In this document: piece by piece, positions 15,765-24,169 of the stretch
Layout of the letters: each line of letters begins with the position of its first letter
Numbering within the stretch: position 1 is the first letter of the stretch
Assembly (NCBI RefSeq): GCF_019012925.1
Contig: NZ_JAGIRL010000021.1
Span: 62,001 to 126,000 of the forward strand
Direction of reading: 5' to 3'
DNA length: 64,000 bases
From: Fusobacterium sp.
Lineage (GTDB): Bacteria; Fusobacteriota; Fusobacteriia; Fusobacteriales; Fusobacteriaceae
Translations under genes and position numbers: made by a program
The notes under the pieces: model-generated
Database searches by the model: none
What the model was told of the DNA's origin: nothing
What the model saw: only the letters and a program-made list of their open reading frames with translations

Positions 15765-16945
15765 TAGCTTATTTTGGAATACTGTTATTTTTAGGTGTTG
15801 GTGTCACAATAGAACAAATTAATCACAATAAAAGGTGGAGAGAAAATTACTTTATATTTTCTCTTCTCCTTTTAATTTTATTTTTTGGATTGAGAGGATA
15901 TATAGGCTATGACTGGTTTTCATATAAGCCTAACTTTGACAATGTCCAAAATATTATGGAGATTATCAAAGGAGATAGGAGATCTCTTGCTACTGGTTAT
16001 GAGATTGGATTTCAAATATATAATTCACTTATAAAATCTTTTACACAAAACTATTTTATATACAATCTAATTAACTCGGTAGTTGATATATCTATTTTGT
16101 ATATTGTTATCAAAAGATACTCTAAATTTCAATTACTTACCCTCCTGCTATTTTTTGGAATCTATGGAGTTGCTTTAGAGATTGATATGATTAGAAATTT
16201 TAAAAGTATTCTACTCTTTTTACTCTCTATTGAGTATATTGAAAAGAGAAACTTTCCTCTATTTTTACTTTTTAATATAGTTGGAATACTCTTTCATATT
16301 AGTTCAATTCTATACATACCTATGTATTTTATTCTAAATATTAAATGGAATAGAAATCTTATTTTATTTCTATTTATTTTAGGTAATATCTACTATATCT
16401 CAAATACAAGGGTATTTTTAACTGTTATAAAAAACTACTATAACTATCTACCAGCTGGAATAGGTACAAGGTTAAATGGTTATTTTAATATCATTCCTTT
16501 AGATTTTCCACTAGGATTTTCTCTCTATTATTTTGAAAGAGTAGCTCTCTTTTTATTAGCTTGGTTAGTATCAGATAGTTTAAAAAATAAGAGATATGGA
16601 AATATTATGTTAAACTCTATGTATATTTCAATATTTTTCTTTCTATATTTTTCTGAGTTTTCTATAATTTCAATGAGATTTAGTCTACTCTTCATCTACT
16701 CATATTGGTTTATTATACCTATGTTTTTAGAGATATTACCAAAATTACCAATAGTTATCTTTGCTCTTCTATTGGCAATATTTAGATTAAACAACCAAAT
16801 TAATTTTATTGGAAGTCGTGAAGTCTACTCCTATCAAAATATCTTATTCAACGCTAAGGATTTGAATACTCAACTTGAAAAAGTTAAGTCTGCTAGTCAA
16901 TTTAAGAGCCTTGGTCACGGAAAAGAGATTTCACTACTATTTTAA
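15761..16945 (+). CDS. EpsG-family polysaccharide polymerase-like membrane protein
   Basis: 394-aa polytopic inner-membrane protein with about ten hydrophobic segments. FGLRGYIGYDWFSYKP (about residues 45-60) matches the conserved FxxR..GxDW..Y block of EpsG/Wzy-like proteins. It likely joins lipid-linked repeat units into a chain on the outer face. It is the only polymerase candidate in the cluster. ATGA overlap with the preceding GT4 gene and SD AAAAGGAG. Its exact linkage is unknown. Confidence 0.8.
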   Translation: MIAYFGILLFLGVGVTIEQINHNKRWRENYFIFSLLLLILFFGLRGYIGYDWFSYKPNFDNVQNIMEIIKGDRRSLATGYEIGFQIYNSLIKSFTQNYFIYNLINSVVDISILYIVIKRYSKFQLLTLLLFFGIYGVALEIDMIRNFKSILLFLLSIEYIEKRNFPLFLLFNIVGILFHISSILYIPMYFILNIKWNRNLILFLFILGNIYYISNTRVFLTVIKNYYNYLPAGIGTRLNGYFNIIPLDFPLGFSLYYFERVALFLLAWLVSDSLKNKRYGNIMLNSMYISIFFFLYFSEFSIISMRFSLLFIYSYWFIIPMFLEILPKLPIVIFALLLAIFRLNNQINFIGSREVYSYQNILFNAKDLNTQLEKVKSASQFKSLGHGKEISLLF

Positions 16946-16956
16946 GGAGATAATTT

Positions 16957-18063
16957 ATGAAAATAATGTTTGTCGCTAACTATATGTGGGATATCTACAT
17001 ATTTAGAGCTGGAGTTTTAAGAGCTTTGGTAGAAGCTGGTCATGAAGTGGTAGCTGTAGCCCCTGATGATGGTAGAATTGATCTAGAAAAAGCTATTCCA
17101 GGTTTGAGAACAATTTCTATTAAACTTAATAAAAGGGGAATAAACCCAATTGAAGATATTAAACTTATTAAAGATCTATATCTATTATATAAAAAAGAGA
17201 AACCTGATCTTATCTTTCACTATACTATTAAACCTAATATCTATGGAAGTATTGCTGCAAAACTTTCTAAATGTAACTCTATTGCAATATTGACAGGTTT
17301 AGGATATTCATTTGTACAAAAAAGTTTAGTTTCAAAGATAGCTGTATCTCTCTATAAGTTTAGTTTGAGATTTTCTAAAGAGATATGGGTACTCAATAGA
17401 GATGATAAGGATACTCTTATCTCTAAAGGAATAGGCTCTGAAAATAAAATATTTATCCTTCCTGGAGAGGGAATTGATTGCGATAGATTCAAACCTTTAA
17501 AAAAGGATAGAGATGATCAAAAGGTAGTATTTCTAATGGTGGCTCGTGCTTTTATTGATAAAGGATTTAAGGAGTATGAAGAGAGTGCTAGAAGAATTAG
17601 AGCTAAGTATGGAGATCAAGTTGAATTTTGGTATTTAGGAGCTTTAGGAGAGAATGCTGTCTCTGGAATTACTAAGGAGTATATGGACTCTCTCGTTCAC
17701 GAAGGAACTCTTAATTATTTGGGAATCACTGATAAGCCTGAATTGATAATAAAAGAGTGTGATGCTATTGTCCTTCCCTCTTATAGAGAGGGGATCTCTA
17801 AAACTTTACTTGAAGGAGCTGCTATGGGAAAAGCTATTATTGCTTCTAATGTAACTGGTTGTAAAGAGATTGTTGATGATAATATCTCTGGCTATCTTGC
17901 TCAAGTTAAAAATGTAGATGAGCTTGTTGAAAAAATGGAAAAATTCATCTCTTTAACAGCTGATGAAAGAGATAAAATGGGACTTTTAGGAAGAGAAAAA
18001 GTACTTCGTGAATTTGATGAAAAAATAATTATTGATATTTACAAAGAAAAGATAAAATTATAA
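16957..18063 (+). CDS. Glycosyltransferase family 4
   Basis: 368-aa GT-B enzyme. The N-terminus FVANYMWDIYIFRAGVLRALVEAGHEV and FHYTIKPNIYGSIAAKL with LTGLGYSF resemble the PglA/CapM-like branch of GT4. EGISKTLLEGAAMGKAIIASNVTGC provides the C-terminal nucleotide-sugar E-x7-E motif. No membrane segments. SD AAGGAG. Sixth gene of the polysaccharide operon, 11 nt after the polymerase. The donor sugar cannot be inferred. Confidence 0.88.
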   Translation: MKIMFVANYMWDIYIFRAGVLRALVEAGHEVVAVAPDDGRIDLEKAIPGLRTISIKLNKRGINPIEDIKLIKDLYLLYKKEKPDLIFHYTIKPNIYGSIAAKLSKCNSIAILTGLGYSFVQKSLVSKIAVSLYKFSLRFSKEIWVLNRDDKDTLISKGIGSENKIFILPGEGIDCDRFKPLKKDRDDQKVVFLMVARAFIDKGFKEYEESARRIRAKYGDQVEFWYLGALGENAVSGITKEYMDSLVHEGTLNYLGITDKPELIIKECDAIVLPSYREGISKTLLEGAAMGKAIIASNVTGCKEIVDDNISGYLAQVKNVDELVEKMEKFISLTADERDKMGLLGREKVLREFDEKIIIDIYKEKIKL

Positions 18064-18073
18064 GGAGAGTATG

Positions 18074-19063
18074 ATGGATTTAAGTATTATAGTTCCCATA
18101 TATAATGTTGAGGAGTATTTAGCAGAGTGCTTGAAGAGTTTATATAAGATAAGTACTCTAAAATATGAGGTCATCTTAGTCAATGATGGGTCTAAAGATA
18201 ATAGTTTTAAGATTATGGAAGAGTTTAAAAATCTATATCCTAATAAAACCGTAATAGTTAATAAGGAAAATGGTGGACTCTCTTCAGCTAGAAATGCTGG
18301 TCTTAAAGTTGCTAGAGGAAGATATATCTCTTTTATTGATAGTGATGATTTCATAGATACTGATGAGTTTGAGAAATTTGTTATTGAGGGAATTAAGGGA
18401 AGATTGGATATTGTTGTAGGTAATATGAGATACTATATTCCTGGAAAAATAGGTGAACCTCTATTTAGATCCAAAAAAATTAAGGATTTAGAAACTACTG
18501 ATGGAGTAAATTTCCTATGGAATCTATTCCAAGCACCTAAATGTTACAGAGAAGAGGTTGTTGATGATATATATAGAAGGGATTTTCTACTGAAAAACAA
18601 TCTTTTCTTCAATGAGGAGATTGTTCATGAAGATAGTGAATTTACAACTCTAGCCTATCTTAGAGCAAAAAAAGTAAAATATATTGATAAAGCTTTCTAC
18701 TTTTATCGTCAAAGAGAGGGTAGTATTATGAATAAAGTTTCTGAAAAAAGCATTGTCTCTCTTGAAAAAATCTGTGAAAAACTTTTCTTAGAGTGTAAAA
18801 ATATAGAGAGTAAAAATGGAAAAGAGGTTTTAGCTGACCTGATCCTTAGCTTTTACTCTACAGTTGTATATAAAAGATACAATGGAAATAATGATTATCA
18901 AAGAGTTTATAAAAGATACAAAGAACTGTATAAAGAGTTAAAAAAATATACTAAAGCTAATTTTGAACAGAAGTTGCTCTCTTTCTCTATCTTTATTCCA
19001 AATACTCTTAGAAAACTTTTAGGTAAAGAGATCAGTAATGTACAGAAAGTTCCAAAATTTTAG
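18074..19063 (+). CDS. Glycosyltransferase family 2
   Basis: 329-aa GT-A enzyme starting MDLSIIVPIYNVEEYLAECL. VNDGSKDNS (about residue 40) and FIDSDDF (DXD, about 91-97) are the donor and metal motifs, and GGLSSARNAGL lies between. Two consecutive ATG codons occur. I choose the second (18074) because AGGAG lies 6 nt before it and only 3 nt before the first. Last gene of the polysaccharide operon; no flippase or export gene follows. Confidence 0.87.
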   Translation: MDLSIIVPIYNVEEYLAECLKSLYKISTLKYEVILVNDGSKDNSFKIMEEFKNLYPNKTVIVNKENGGLSSARNAGLKVARGRYISFIDSDDFIDTDEFEKFVIEGIKGRLDIVVGNMRYYIPGKIGEPLFRSKKIKDLETTDGVNFLWNLFQAPKCYREEVVDDIYRRDFLLKNNLFFNEEIVHEDSEFTTLAYLRAKKVKYIDKAFYFYRQREGSIMNKVSEKSIVSLEKICEKLFLECKNIESKNGKEVLADLILSFYSTVVYKRYNGNNDYQRVYKRYKELYKELKKYTKANFEQKLLSFSIFIPNTLRKLLGKEISNVQKVPKF

Positions 19064-19077
19064 ATAATATTATAAAA

Positions 19078-19136
19078 AGAAGTTGATTAACTAGAGCTCA
19101 TAAGTATTCATCACTAGCTAAGTTAATCTAACTTCT
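19078..19136 (-). terminator. Terminator-like long hairpin between convergent genes
   Basis: Minus-strand AGAAGTT(A)GATTAACT pairs with AGTTAATCAACTTCT (one bulge, 15 bp), followed by TTTTTTAT. It serves the pyridoxamine kinase gene and probably also blocks read-through from the polysaccharide operon. Confidence 0.7.
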
Positions 19137-19153
19137 CTCTAAAATTTCTATAA

Positions 19154-20029
19154 TTACTTTAACATCTCGTAGTTAGTGGCAACCATTGGGACTTTTAAAA
19201 TATCTAACATTCTTTCTAAAAGTACACCCTCTTTACTTGGATAATTAAATCCATAACTTGCCATAATACACTGTGTTATAAACTGTACTCCTCTTTCCAT
19301 GGCTATTGGTAAACTATCACCTTGTAATAAACTTCCTATTACCACACTTGTATATGCGTCTCCTGTTCCTGGATAAGATGCTGGAATATATTTACAACTC
19401 ACTCTCCAAAATAGATCATTCTCTCTATCATATGCCACTACACTTGTCTTTTCACTATTTGTTGTATCTGGAACACTTGTTGCTATAACTATTTTAGGTC
19501 CCATCTCTGACAACTCTTTTATATACTTTTTTATTTTTTCCTCAGTTATGCTCTCTTTATAATCCTTACCTAGTAGATACATAACCTCAGTGAAGTTCGG
19601 AGTGATTATATCAGCTTTTTTTATTAAGCTTCTCATTCCATTTACCATCTCTTCACCCATAGTCTTATACAGTTTACCATCATCTCCCATCACAGGATCT
19701 ACAACTGTAAATTTTGCCTTTTTTCCAAAATAATCAATGAAATCTTTTACTATCTCAATCTGTTTAGGTGAGCCTAAAAAACCTGAATATATACAATCAA
19801 ACTCCAAGTCCAATTTTTTCCAATGATTTATATGCTCCTGCATATACTCAGTTAAATCTATAAAACTATACCCTTCAAATCCTCCAGTATGTGTTGATAG
19901 TATTGCTGTTGGTACTGGACATACCTGAACTTTCATATTTGATAAGATCGGGATTATTGTAGTAAGAGATGCTCTTCCATATCCTGACAGGTCGTGTATT
20001 GCTGCTACTTTTTTCACTAGATGCTCCAT
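19154..20029 (-). CDS. Pyridoxamine/pyridoxal kinase
   Basis: PLP salvage: ATP-dependent phosphorylation of B6 vitamers in the cytoplasm (ribokinase fold). 291 aa. AIHDLSGYGRASLTTIIPIL near the N-terminus is the substrate loop, ILSTHTGGF follows, VDPVMGDDGKLY (about residue 115) and PNFTEVMYLLG match the PdxY/PdxK layout, and GTGDAYTS is the anion hole with the catalytic Asp. SD GAGGTGG. Single gene between two terminators. Which B6 vitamer is preferred is not visible. Confidence 0.88.
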   Translation of the reverse strand: MEHLVKKVAAIHDLSGYGRASLTTIIPILSNMKVQVCPVPTAILSTHTGGFEGYSFIDLTEYMQEHINHWKKLDLEFDCIYSGFLGSPKQIEIVKDFIDYFGKKAKFTVVDPVMGDDGKLYKTMGEEMVNGMRSLIKKADIITPNFTEVMYLLGKDYKESITEEKIKKYIKELSEMGPKIVIATSVPDTTNSEKTSVVAYDRENDLFWRVSCKYIPASYPGTGDAYTSVVIGSLLQGDSLPIAMERGVQFITQCIMASYGFNYPSKEGVLLERMLDILKVPMVATNYEMLK

Positions 20030-20094
20030 TTTTCCACCTCACTTTTATTTTCATATATAATCTAACATATTTCTCATTTTTAATCAACCTTAGA

Positions 20095-20586
20095 TTAATT
20101 TATCTCTCTTTCTCTCACTATATTTCCCTCTATATCATACCACTTCCAACTTCCTACCATATTGTTTTCTCTATAATTTCCTATCATCTCAAGCTTTCCA
20201 TTCTCATAATATCTTCTCTTTTCTCCATCTAACTTTCCATTTTTATAGTTTTCTACTACTAACCTCTGCCCGTTGATAGAGTAACTTCTACTCTCACCAT
20301 CCAATTTCCCACACAGATAGTGAGCCTCTGTTTTAATTAGACCATTAGAATAATATGTAATTTTTACTCCATCTAACTGATTTTTTTTATAACTACTTTT
20401 TGAAATTACTATCTCATTCTCATATATAGAGGAAATTCCATCTAACATATCATCTTTATACTCCAAGCTTTCAATTAACTTTCCCTCTTTATATCTCCTC
20501 AATACTCCCTGTTTCCAATTATTTTCATCTAAATAGTATTCATAGGTAAAACCTCTAATCTCTTCAACTACTCTCTTTATACTCAT
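20095..20586 (-). CDS. MORN-variant repeat protein (YwqK-like)
   Basis: 163 aa consisting almost entirely of about 20-residue repeats with a YxNGKLxxxxxYKNGKLDG pattern, at least six copies, matching the MORN_2 repeats of the YwqK family. That family is often labelled as antitoxin, but no toxin-like gene sits beside this one, so the name should not be taken as function. No signal peptide or membrane segment is seen, so it is probably cytosolic. It is followed by about 8 bp to the pdx gene promoter region and preceded by the pepV terminator. SD AAGGAGATAG. Confidence 0.72.
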   Translation of the reverse strand: MSIKRVVEEIRGFTYEYYLDENNWKQGVLRRYKEGKLIESLEYKDDMLDGISSIYENEIVISKSSYKKNQLDGVKITYYSNGLIKTEAHYLCGKLDGESRSYSINGQRLVVENYKNGKLDGEKRRYYENGKLEMIGNYRENNMVGSWKWYDIEGNIVREREIN

Positions 20587-20603
20587 TCTATCTCCTTATA
20601 AAG

Positions 20604-20640
20604 AAAAGAGGAAATTTCCCTAAGGTGATTTCCTCTTTAA
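20604..20640 (-). terminator. Terminator of the pepV operon
   Basis: AAAGAGGAAAT/ATTTCCTCTTT 11-bp stem with T-rich sequence on both sides. It lies 16 nt after the pepV stop and before the YwqK-like gene, and may act in both directions. Confidence 0.75.
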
Positions 20641-20655
20641 TTTTTTATTAATCTC

Positions 20656-22038
20656 TTATTTAGCTAATTGATAGATAGCCTCTACATATATTTTTAGAAG
20701 AGTATCTATTTTATCTATCTCAAGATATTCATTTTTCTGATGCATATTATCCACTTGTGATGATAATAGTGCTCCAAAAGCTACTCCATTAGTTACACTT
20801 CTTGCATATGTACCTCCACCAATTGCTATTGGTTGGCTCTCTACATCTCCTGTAACATCTTTGTAGACATTCATAAGTGTTGAAACTAGGAAACTGTCCT
20901 TAGCTACATATAGAGGAGCTGTATCTCCTGCTAATTCCACTTCTATAAATTTAGATGCTCTTTCCTTTATGATCTCAATAACTTTTTTATTCTCTACTTT
21001 AACAGGACATCTTATATCTATACAGATCTCTAGAATTCCATCTTTAAGAGTAGTTTTTCCTATGTTTAGAGTTAACTTTCCACTCTCATCATCTTCAAAA
21101 TTCACCCCTAAAGATTCTCCATCTATATCCATCTTGATACAAGTATTAAAAAATTCTACTAATGATCTAAACTCTTCATTTTTAACCTTAACTTCTCTTA
21201 AAAATTCAAATAAAGCAGAGACAGAGTTATAACCTAAGTATGGTTTTGAAGCATGTGCTGATTTACCGTAAGAGTTGATATGGTAATTTCCATTTTTCTC
21301 CTCACACTCTATCTTATACTCTCTACTTTCATTGTATGCTACTAAGCTCTCTGCCACTCCCTCTAAATAATCTACAGGTATAGTTAATTCACATCTTTCT
21401 GGTACAGAGTTAAATGCATTTCCTCCACTCAATGAAACATTAGCTAATGTTGAGTAGCTATTTTTTAATCTCACACGTACAATTCCCTTCTCAGCAAATG
21501 TAACAGGGAAGTTTGAATCTGGTGTAAAAGCTAGTGTTGGTTGTGGCATTTTTAAAGTTCCAAAATAGTGTTCCATACACTTACTTCCACTCTCTTCATT
21601 AGCTCCTAATATCATTCTTACTCTTTTATTTAATTTTACTCCTGAATCTTTTATAGCTTTCATTGCATATAGGCAGATAGTTGAAGGTCCTTTGTCATCT
21701 AAAGTACCTCTTCCATAGATTCTTCCATCTACTAGAGCTCCACTATATGGTGGGTAATCCCAACCTTCTCCCTCTGGAACTACATCAACGTGTCCTAATA
21801 TTCCTAAGACCTCTTCTCCCTCTCCAAACTCAATTGTTGCAACATAGTTATCATAGTTAATAACTTCAAAGCCCATATCTTTTCCTAACTCAACAAAATA
21901 GTTTAAAGCTTTTGCTGGTCCCTCTCCAAATGGCATTCCTTCCTTTGCCTCTTCCATTACACTCTTAATTTGAATAGCTCCTTGAATGCTCTTTATAACA
22001 TCATCTTTGTATACTAATACTTTCTCTTGTAAACTCAT
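20656..22038 (-). CDS. pepV: Dipeptidase PepV-like, M20 family
   Basis: Zinc-dependent cytosolic dipeptidase (460 aa) that releases amino acids from dipeptides. Metal-site motifs: GHVDVVPEG (about residue 85), GTLDDKGPS (about 120), GANEESGSK (about 150) and PDSNFPVTFAEKG (about 175), with a lid domain containing SYGKSAHASKP. The start is the ATG at 22038, which has GGAGGG 5 nt upstream; a frame from 22050 adds four residues. It lies 30 nt after the MlaA gene, so it is probably in the same operon. The function is unrelated to its neighbours. Confidence 0.92.
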   Translation of the reverse strand: MSLQEKVLVYKDDVIKSIQGAIQIKSVMEEAKEGMPFGEGPAKALNYFVELGKDMGFEVINYDNYVATIEFGEGEEVLGILGHVDVVPEGEGWDYPPYSGALVDGRIYGRGTLDDKGPSTICLYAMKAIKDSGVKLNKRVRMILGANEESGSKCMEHYFGTLKMPQPTLAFTPDSNFPVTFAEKGIVRVRLKNSYSTLANVSLSGGNAFNSVPERCELTIPVDYLEGVAESLVAYNESREYKIECEEKNGNYHINSYGKSAHASKPYLGYNSVSALFEFLREVKVKNEEFRSLVEFFNTCIKMDIDGESLGVNFEDDESGKLTLNIGKTTLKDGILEICIDIRCPVKVENKKVIEIIKERASKFIEVELAGDTAPLYVAKDSFLVSTLMNVYKDVTGDVESQPIAIGGGTYARSVTNGVAFGALLSSQVDNMHQKNEYLEIDKIDTLLKIYVEAIYQLAK

Positions 22039-22067
22039 TTTTCCCTCCATTGTATTAATAATCTATT

Positions 22068-22787
22068 TTAAAAAACTTCGCTTCCTAATTCATTTTGTAA
22101 CTCTCTATATTTAAAAAATAAAAATCTCATATACTCATACTCAAAAGGTGATCCTGTTTGGTAATATTCAAACTGTACATTAGCTCTAGTATTAACTGCT
22201 GAAACTGTTGTTACACCTATACTATTTAGTTCATCTAGATCACTTGCTCTATAGATTGCTCCTCTTCCAAAAGTATCTACTCCCTTTCCAAAAGCATCTC
22301 TTACAAAACTTGGACCCAAAATAGGTAGAACTAAATACGGTCCCTTTCCAATTCCATAACGAGCCAATGTCAATCCAAAATCCTCGTATGGCTTAGGCAT
22401 TCCCAATGATGAAGCTACATCTACTAAACCACCAAAACCCAAAGCTGTATTTATAGTAAATCTCCCTATAGCTCTCATTGCCTTTCCTATCTTAAACTGT
22501 AAAAGTGAGTTACTTGTTACAGATATATAATCTGTATTTTCAAAGAAATTTTTAACTCCTGTTCTAATTGGCTTCGGTGTCACTGTCTTATAAAATCTCA
22601 CTGTTGGTAAAAATATATACTTGTCAAATTGATAGTTGAAGTAGTATACTCTCCTATTCAATGGTTCAAATGGATCATACACTTCAAAATACTTAAATGA
22701 TTCCTTACTATTTTTCTCCAATTCTTGAGCAAAGCTTGTAAAGGATAGAAGTAAAAGTATAATCACTAATATCTTACTAAATCTCAT
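22068..22787 (-). CDS. mlaA: MlaA (VacJ)-family outer-membrane phospholipid protein without lipobox
   Basis: 239 aa. MlaA extracts phospholipids from the outer leaflet of the outer membrane and passes them to the periplasmic Mla machinery. YDPFEPLNRRVYYFN, GVKNFFENTDYISVTSN, IGRFTINTALGFGGLVDVA, PYEDFGLTLARYGIGKGPYLVLPILGPS and the following RDAFG give the complete family pattern. The N-terminus is a normal signal peptide ending SFTSFAQ, with no cysteine anywhere near the cleavage site, so it does not look like the usual lipoprotein. No mlaBCDEF genes are in the window. The start overlaps the upstream hydrolase stop by 11 nt. Confidence 0.9.
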   Translation of the reverse strand: MRFSKILVIILLLLSFTSFAQELEKNSKESFKYFEVYDPFEPLNRRVYYFNYQFDKYIFLPTVRFYKTVTPKPIRTGVKNFFENTDYISVTSNSLLQFKIGKAMRAIGRFTINTALGFGGLVDVASSLGMPKPYEDFGLTLARYGIGKGPYLVLPILGPSFVRDAFGKGVDTFGRGAIYRASDLDELNSIGVTTVSAVNTRANVQFEYYQTGSPFEYEYMRFLFFKYRELQNELGSEVF

Positions 22788-24051
22788 GACTTAACTCCCC
22801 CTTTTCTAAAAACTCTAACATTATTTTTACATTTGTACTAAAAAACATATTTCCACAATGTCCACCATATGGATAGATTAATAATCTATTTCCAAAAGTT
22901 GATTTAAGAAATTCAAAATCACTCTCATCTAAAATTAGTTCATCTGCATTTGTTACCACAGCTATTTTTGAACTATTTTTTAAATAATCCTCTATATTAT
23001 TCAGTCTAGCTCTCTCTACCAACTGCTCTAACTTGAGATCTTCTCCTAGTTTTTCACGATAATATGGAAGTGCAACTCTATTTATATACTCATCAAAAGT
23101 TGCAAAATTTATCTTTTCAAAATATCCAAACATTGGTGTAAATTTTCCAACTGGTTCTTTTACATAGACCTTTCTATTATTTATCACATCAGTGATGTAG
23201 TTTAAATCAATAGATGTCAATCTAAAAGCTCCTCCAATTAGCTCTTGCATCTCTTTATTGGTCAATTTATTTTTAGAAAATAGCTTGTAAATAGTCTCTA
23301 TATCTATTGAAGTATACTCAGGTAAAGTACTGCTAACTACCGTATCTATAATCTTTTCTATCAAACCACCTATTTTTTCAGCTCTCTCGTTTTCAGGAAA
23401 ATCTAGGTAATTATCCAACTTCAAAGCAGAATTATAGAGATTTACTGCTGGATTAATCATAAATACCCTCTTAAAATTAAACTCTTTCTCTGACTCATCT
23501 ATATAGGATAATATTCCTGCCTCTGTTGCTCCTAAACTATATCCAACTACATAAAAGTCACTTACCTTTATTTTTTTAGATATTCTTTTATTAATCTCTT
23601 TCATTATGTTGTAGATATCCTTTGAGTCCTCCATTATTAATCCAGGCATACGTGAACTAGACCCATTAATAATAAAATTATTATTCATTGGAGAAGAGAT
23701 CGAAACAACATGATAACCTGCATCATAGAATATTCTCTGGAAATACTCCATTCTGATAGAGTTATGAGATGACCCTGTCCCAGCCAACAAAAATACCAAA
23801 GGTGCCTCTGTCTTTTGTGGTACCAATGAGAACTTAAAACCTTCATTATACCAAAACTCTTCACCAACTGCCTTTGTCCAAGGTAGCTTTATACTATACT
23901 CCTTTCTTGGAACCTTTGTACTCACTCCCTCAACCATTAAATTTGAACTTCCAAATATTGTTGCTATATTGGGATTATGAAATGGATAATCATAGTTTCC
24001 AAAAGAGAGTGTAGTTATAAATATATAAAATATTCCTAATAATTTCTTCAT
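22777..24051 (-). CDS. Secreted serine alpha/beta hydrolase (lipase/esterase-like)
   Basis: 424 aa beginning MKKLLGIFYIFITTLSFG, a signal peptide, so likely periplasmic or outer-membrane-associated. PLVFLLAGTGSSHNS is an oxyanion-type strand and the nucleophile elbow is VGYSLGATE (GxSxG, about residue 165). A late NADELILDESD and PYGGHCG supply candidate Asp and His. The middle (about 200-330) is a family-specific cap. The start at 24051 has GGAGG at good spacing; the longer frame adds four residues. Overlap with mlaA suggests a joint role in outer-membrane lipids, for example phospholipid turnover (inference). Confidence 0.75.
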   Translation of the reverse strand: MKKLLGIFYIFITTLSFGNYDYPFHNPNIATIFGSSNLMVEGVSTKVPRKEYSIKLPWTKAVGEEFWYNEGFKFSLVPQKTEAPLVFLLAGTGSSHNSIRMEYFQRIFYDAGYHVVSISSPMNNNFIINGSSSRMPGLIMEDSKDIYNIMKEINKRISKKIKVSDFYVVGYSLGATEAGILSYIDESEKEFNFKRVFMINPAVNLYNSALKLDNYLDFPENERAEKIGGLIEKIIDTVVSSTLPEYTSIDIETIYKLFSKNKLTNKEMQELIGGAFRLTSIDLNYITDVINNRKVYVKEPVGKFTPMFGYFEKINFATFDEYINRVALPYYREKLGEDLKLEQLVERARLNNIEDYLKNSSKIAVVTNADELILDESDFEFLKSTFGNRLLIYPYGGHCGNMFFSTNVKIMLEFLEKGELSHEI

Positions 24052-24083
24052 ACTATCCTCCAACTATTTAATCTGTACTCTAT

Positions 24084-24112
24084 ATTCTACTTCATAAATA
24101 CTGTTTTTTCAA
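24084..24112 (-). promoter_or_regulatory. Promoter of hydrolase-mlaA-pepV operon
   Basis: Minus strand TTGAAA (24112-24107), 17-bp spacer, TAGAAT (24089-24084), about 33 nt before the hydrolase start. Confidence 0.6.
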
Positions 24113-24122
24113 TGAAAAAATG

Positions 24123-24163
24123 ATTATTATAAAAAAAAGAGGCAATTTTTATACTGCCCCTCA
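24123..24163 (-). terminator. Terminator after the CBS-domain membrane protein gene
   Basis: Minus-strand AGGGGCA/TGCCTCT stem (one wobble) followed by eight T, 7 nt after the stop at 24170. Confidence 0.75.
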
Positions 24164-24169
24164 CCTTTT

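Noticed and set aside
20095-20586. Toxin-antitoxin module
   Set aside because: No adjacent toxin gene; neighbours are pdx kinase and pepV, each with its own terminator.
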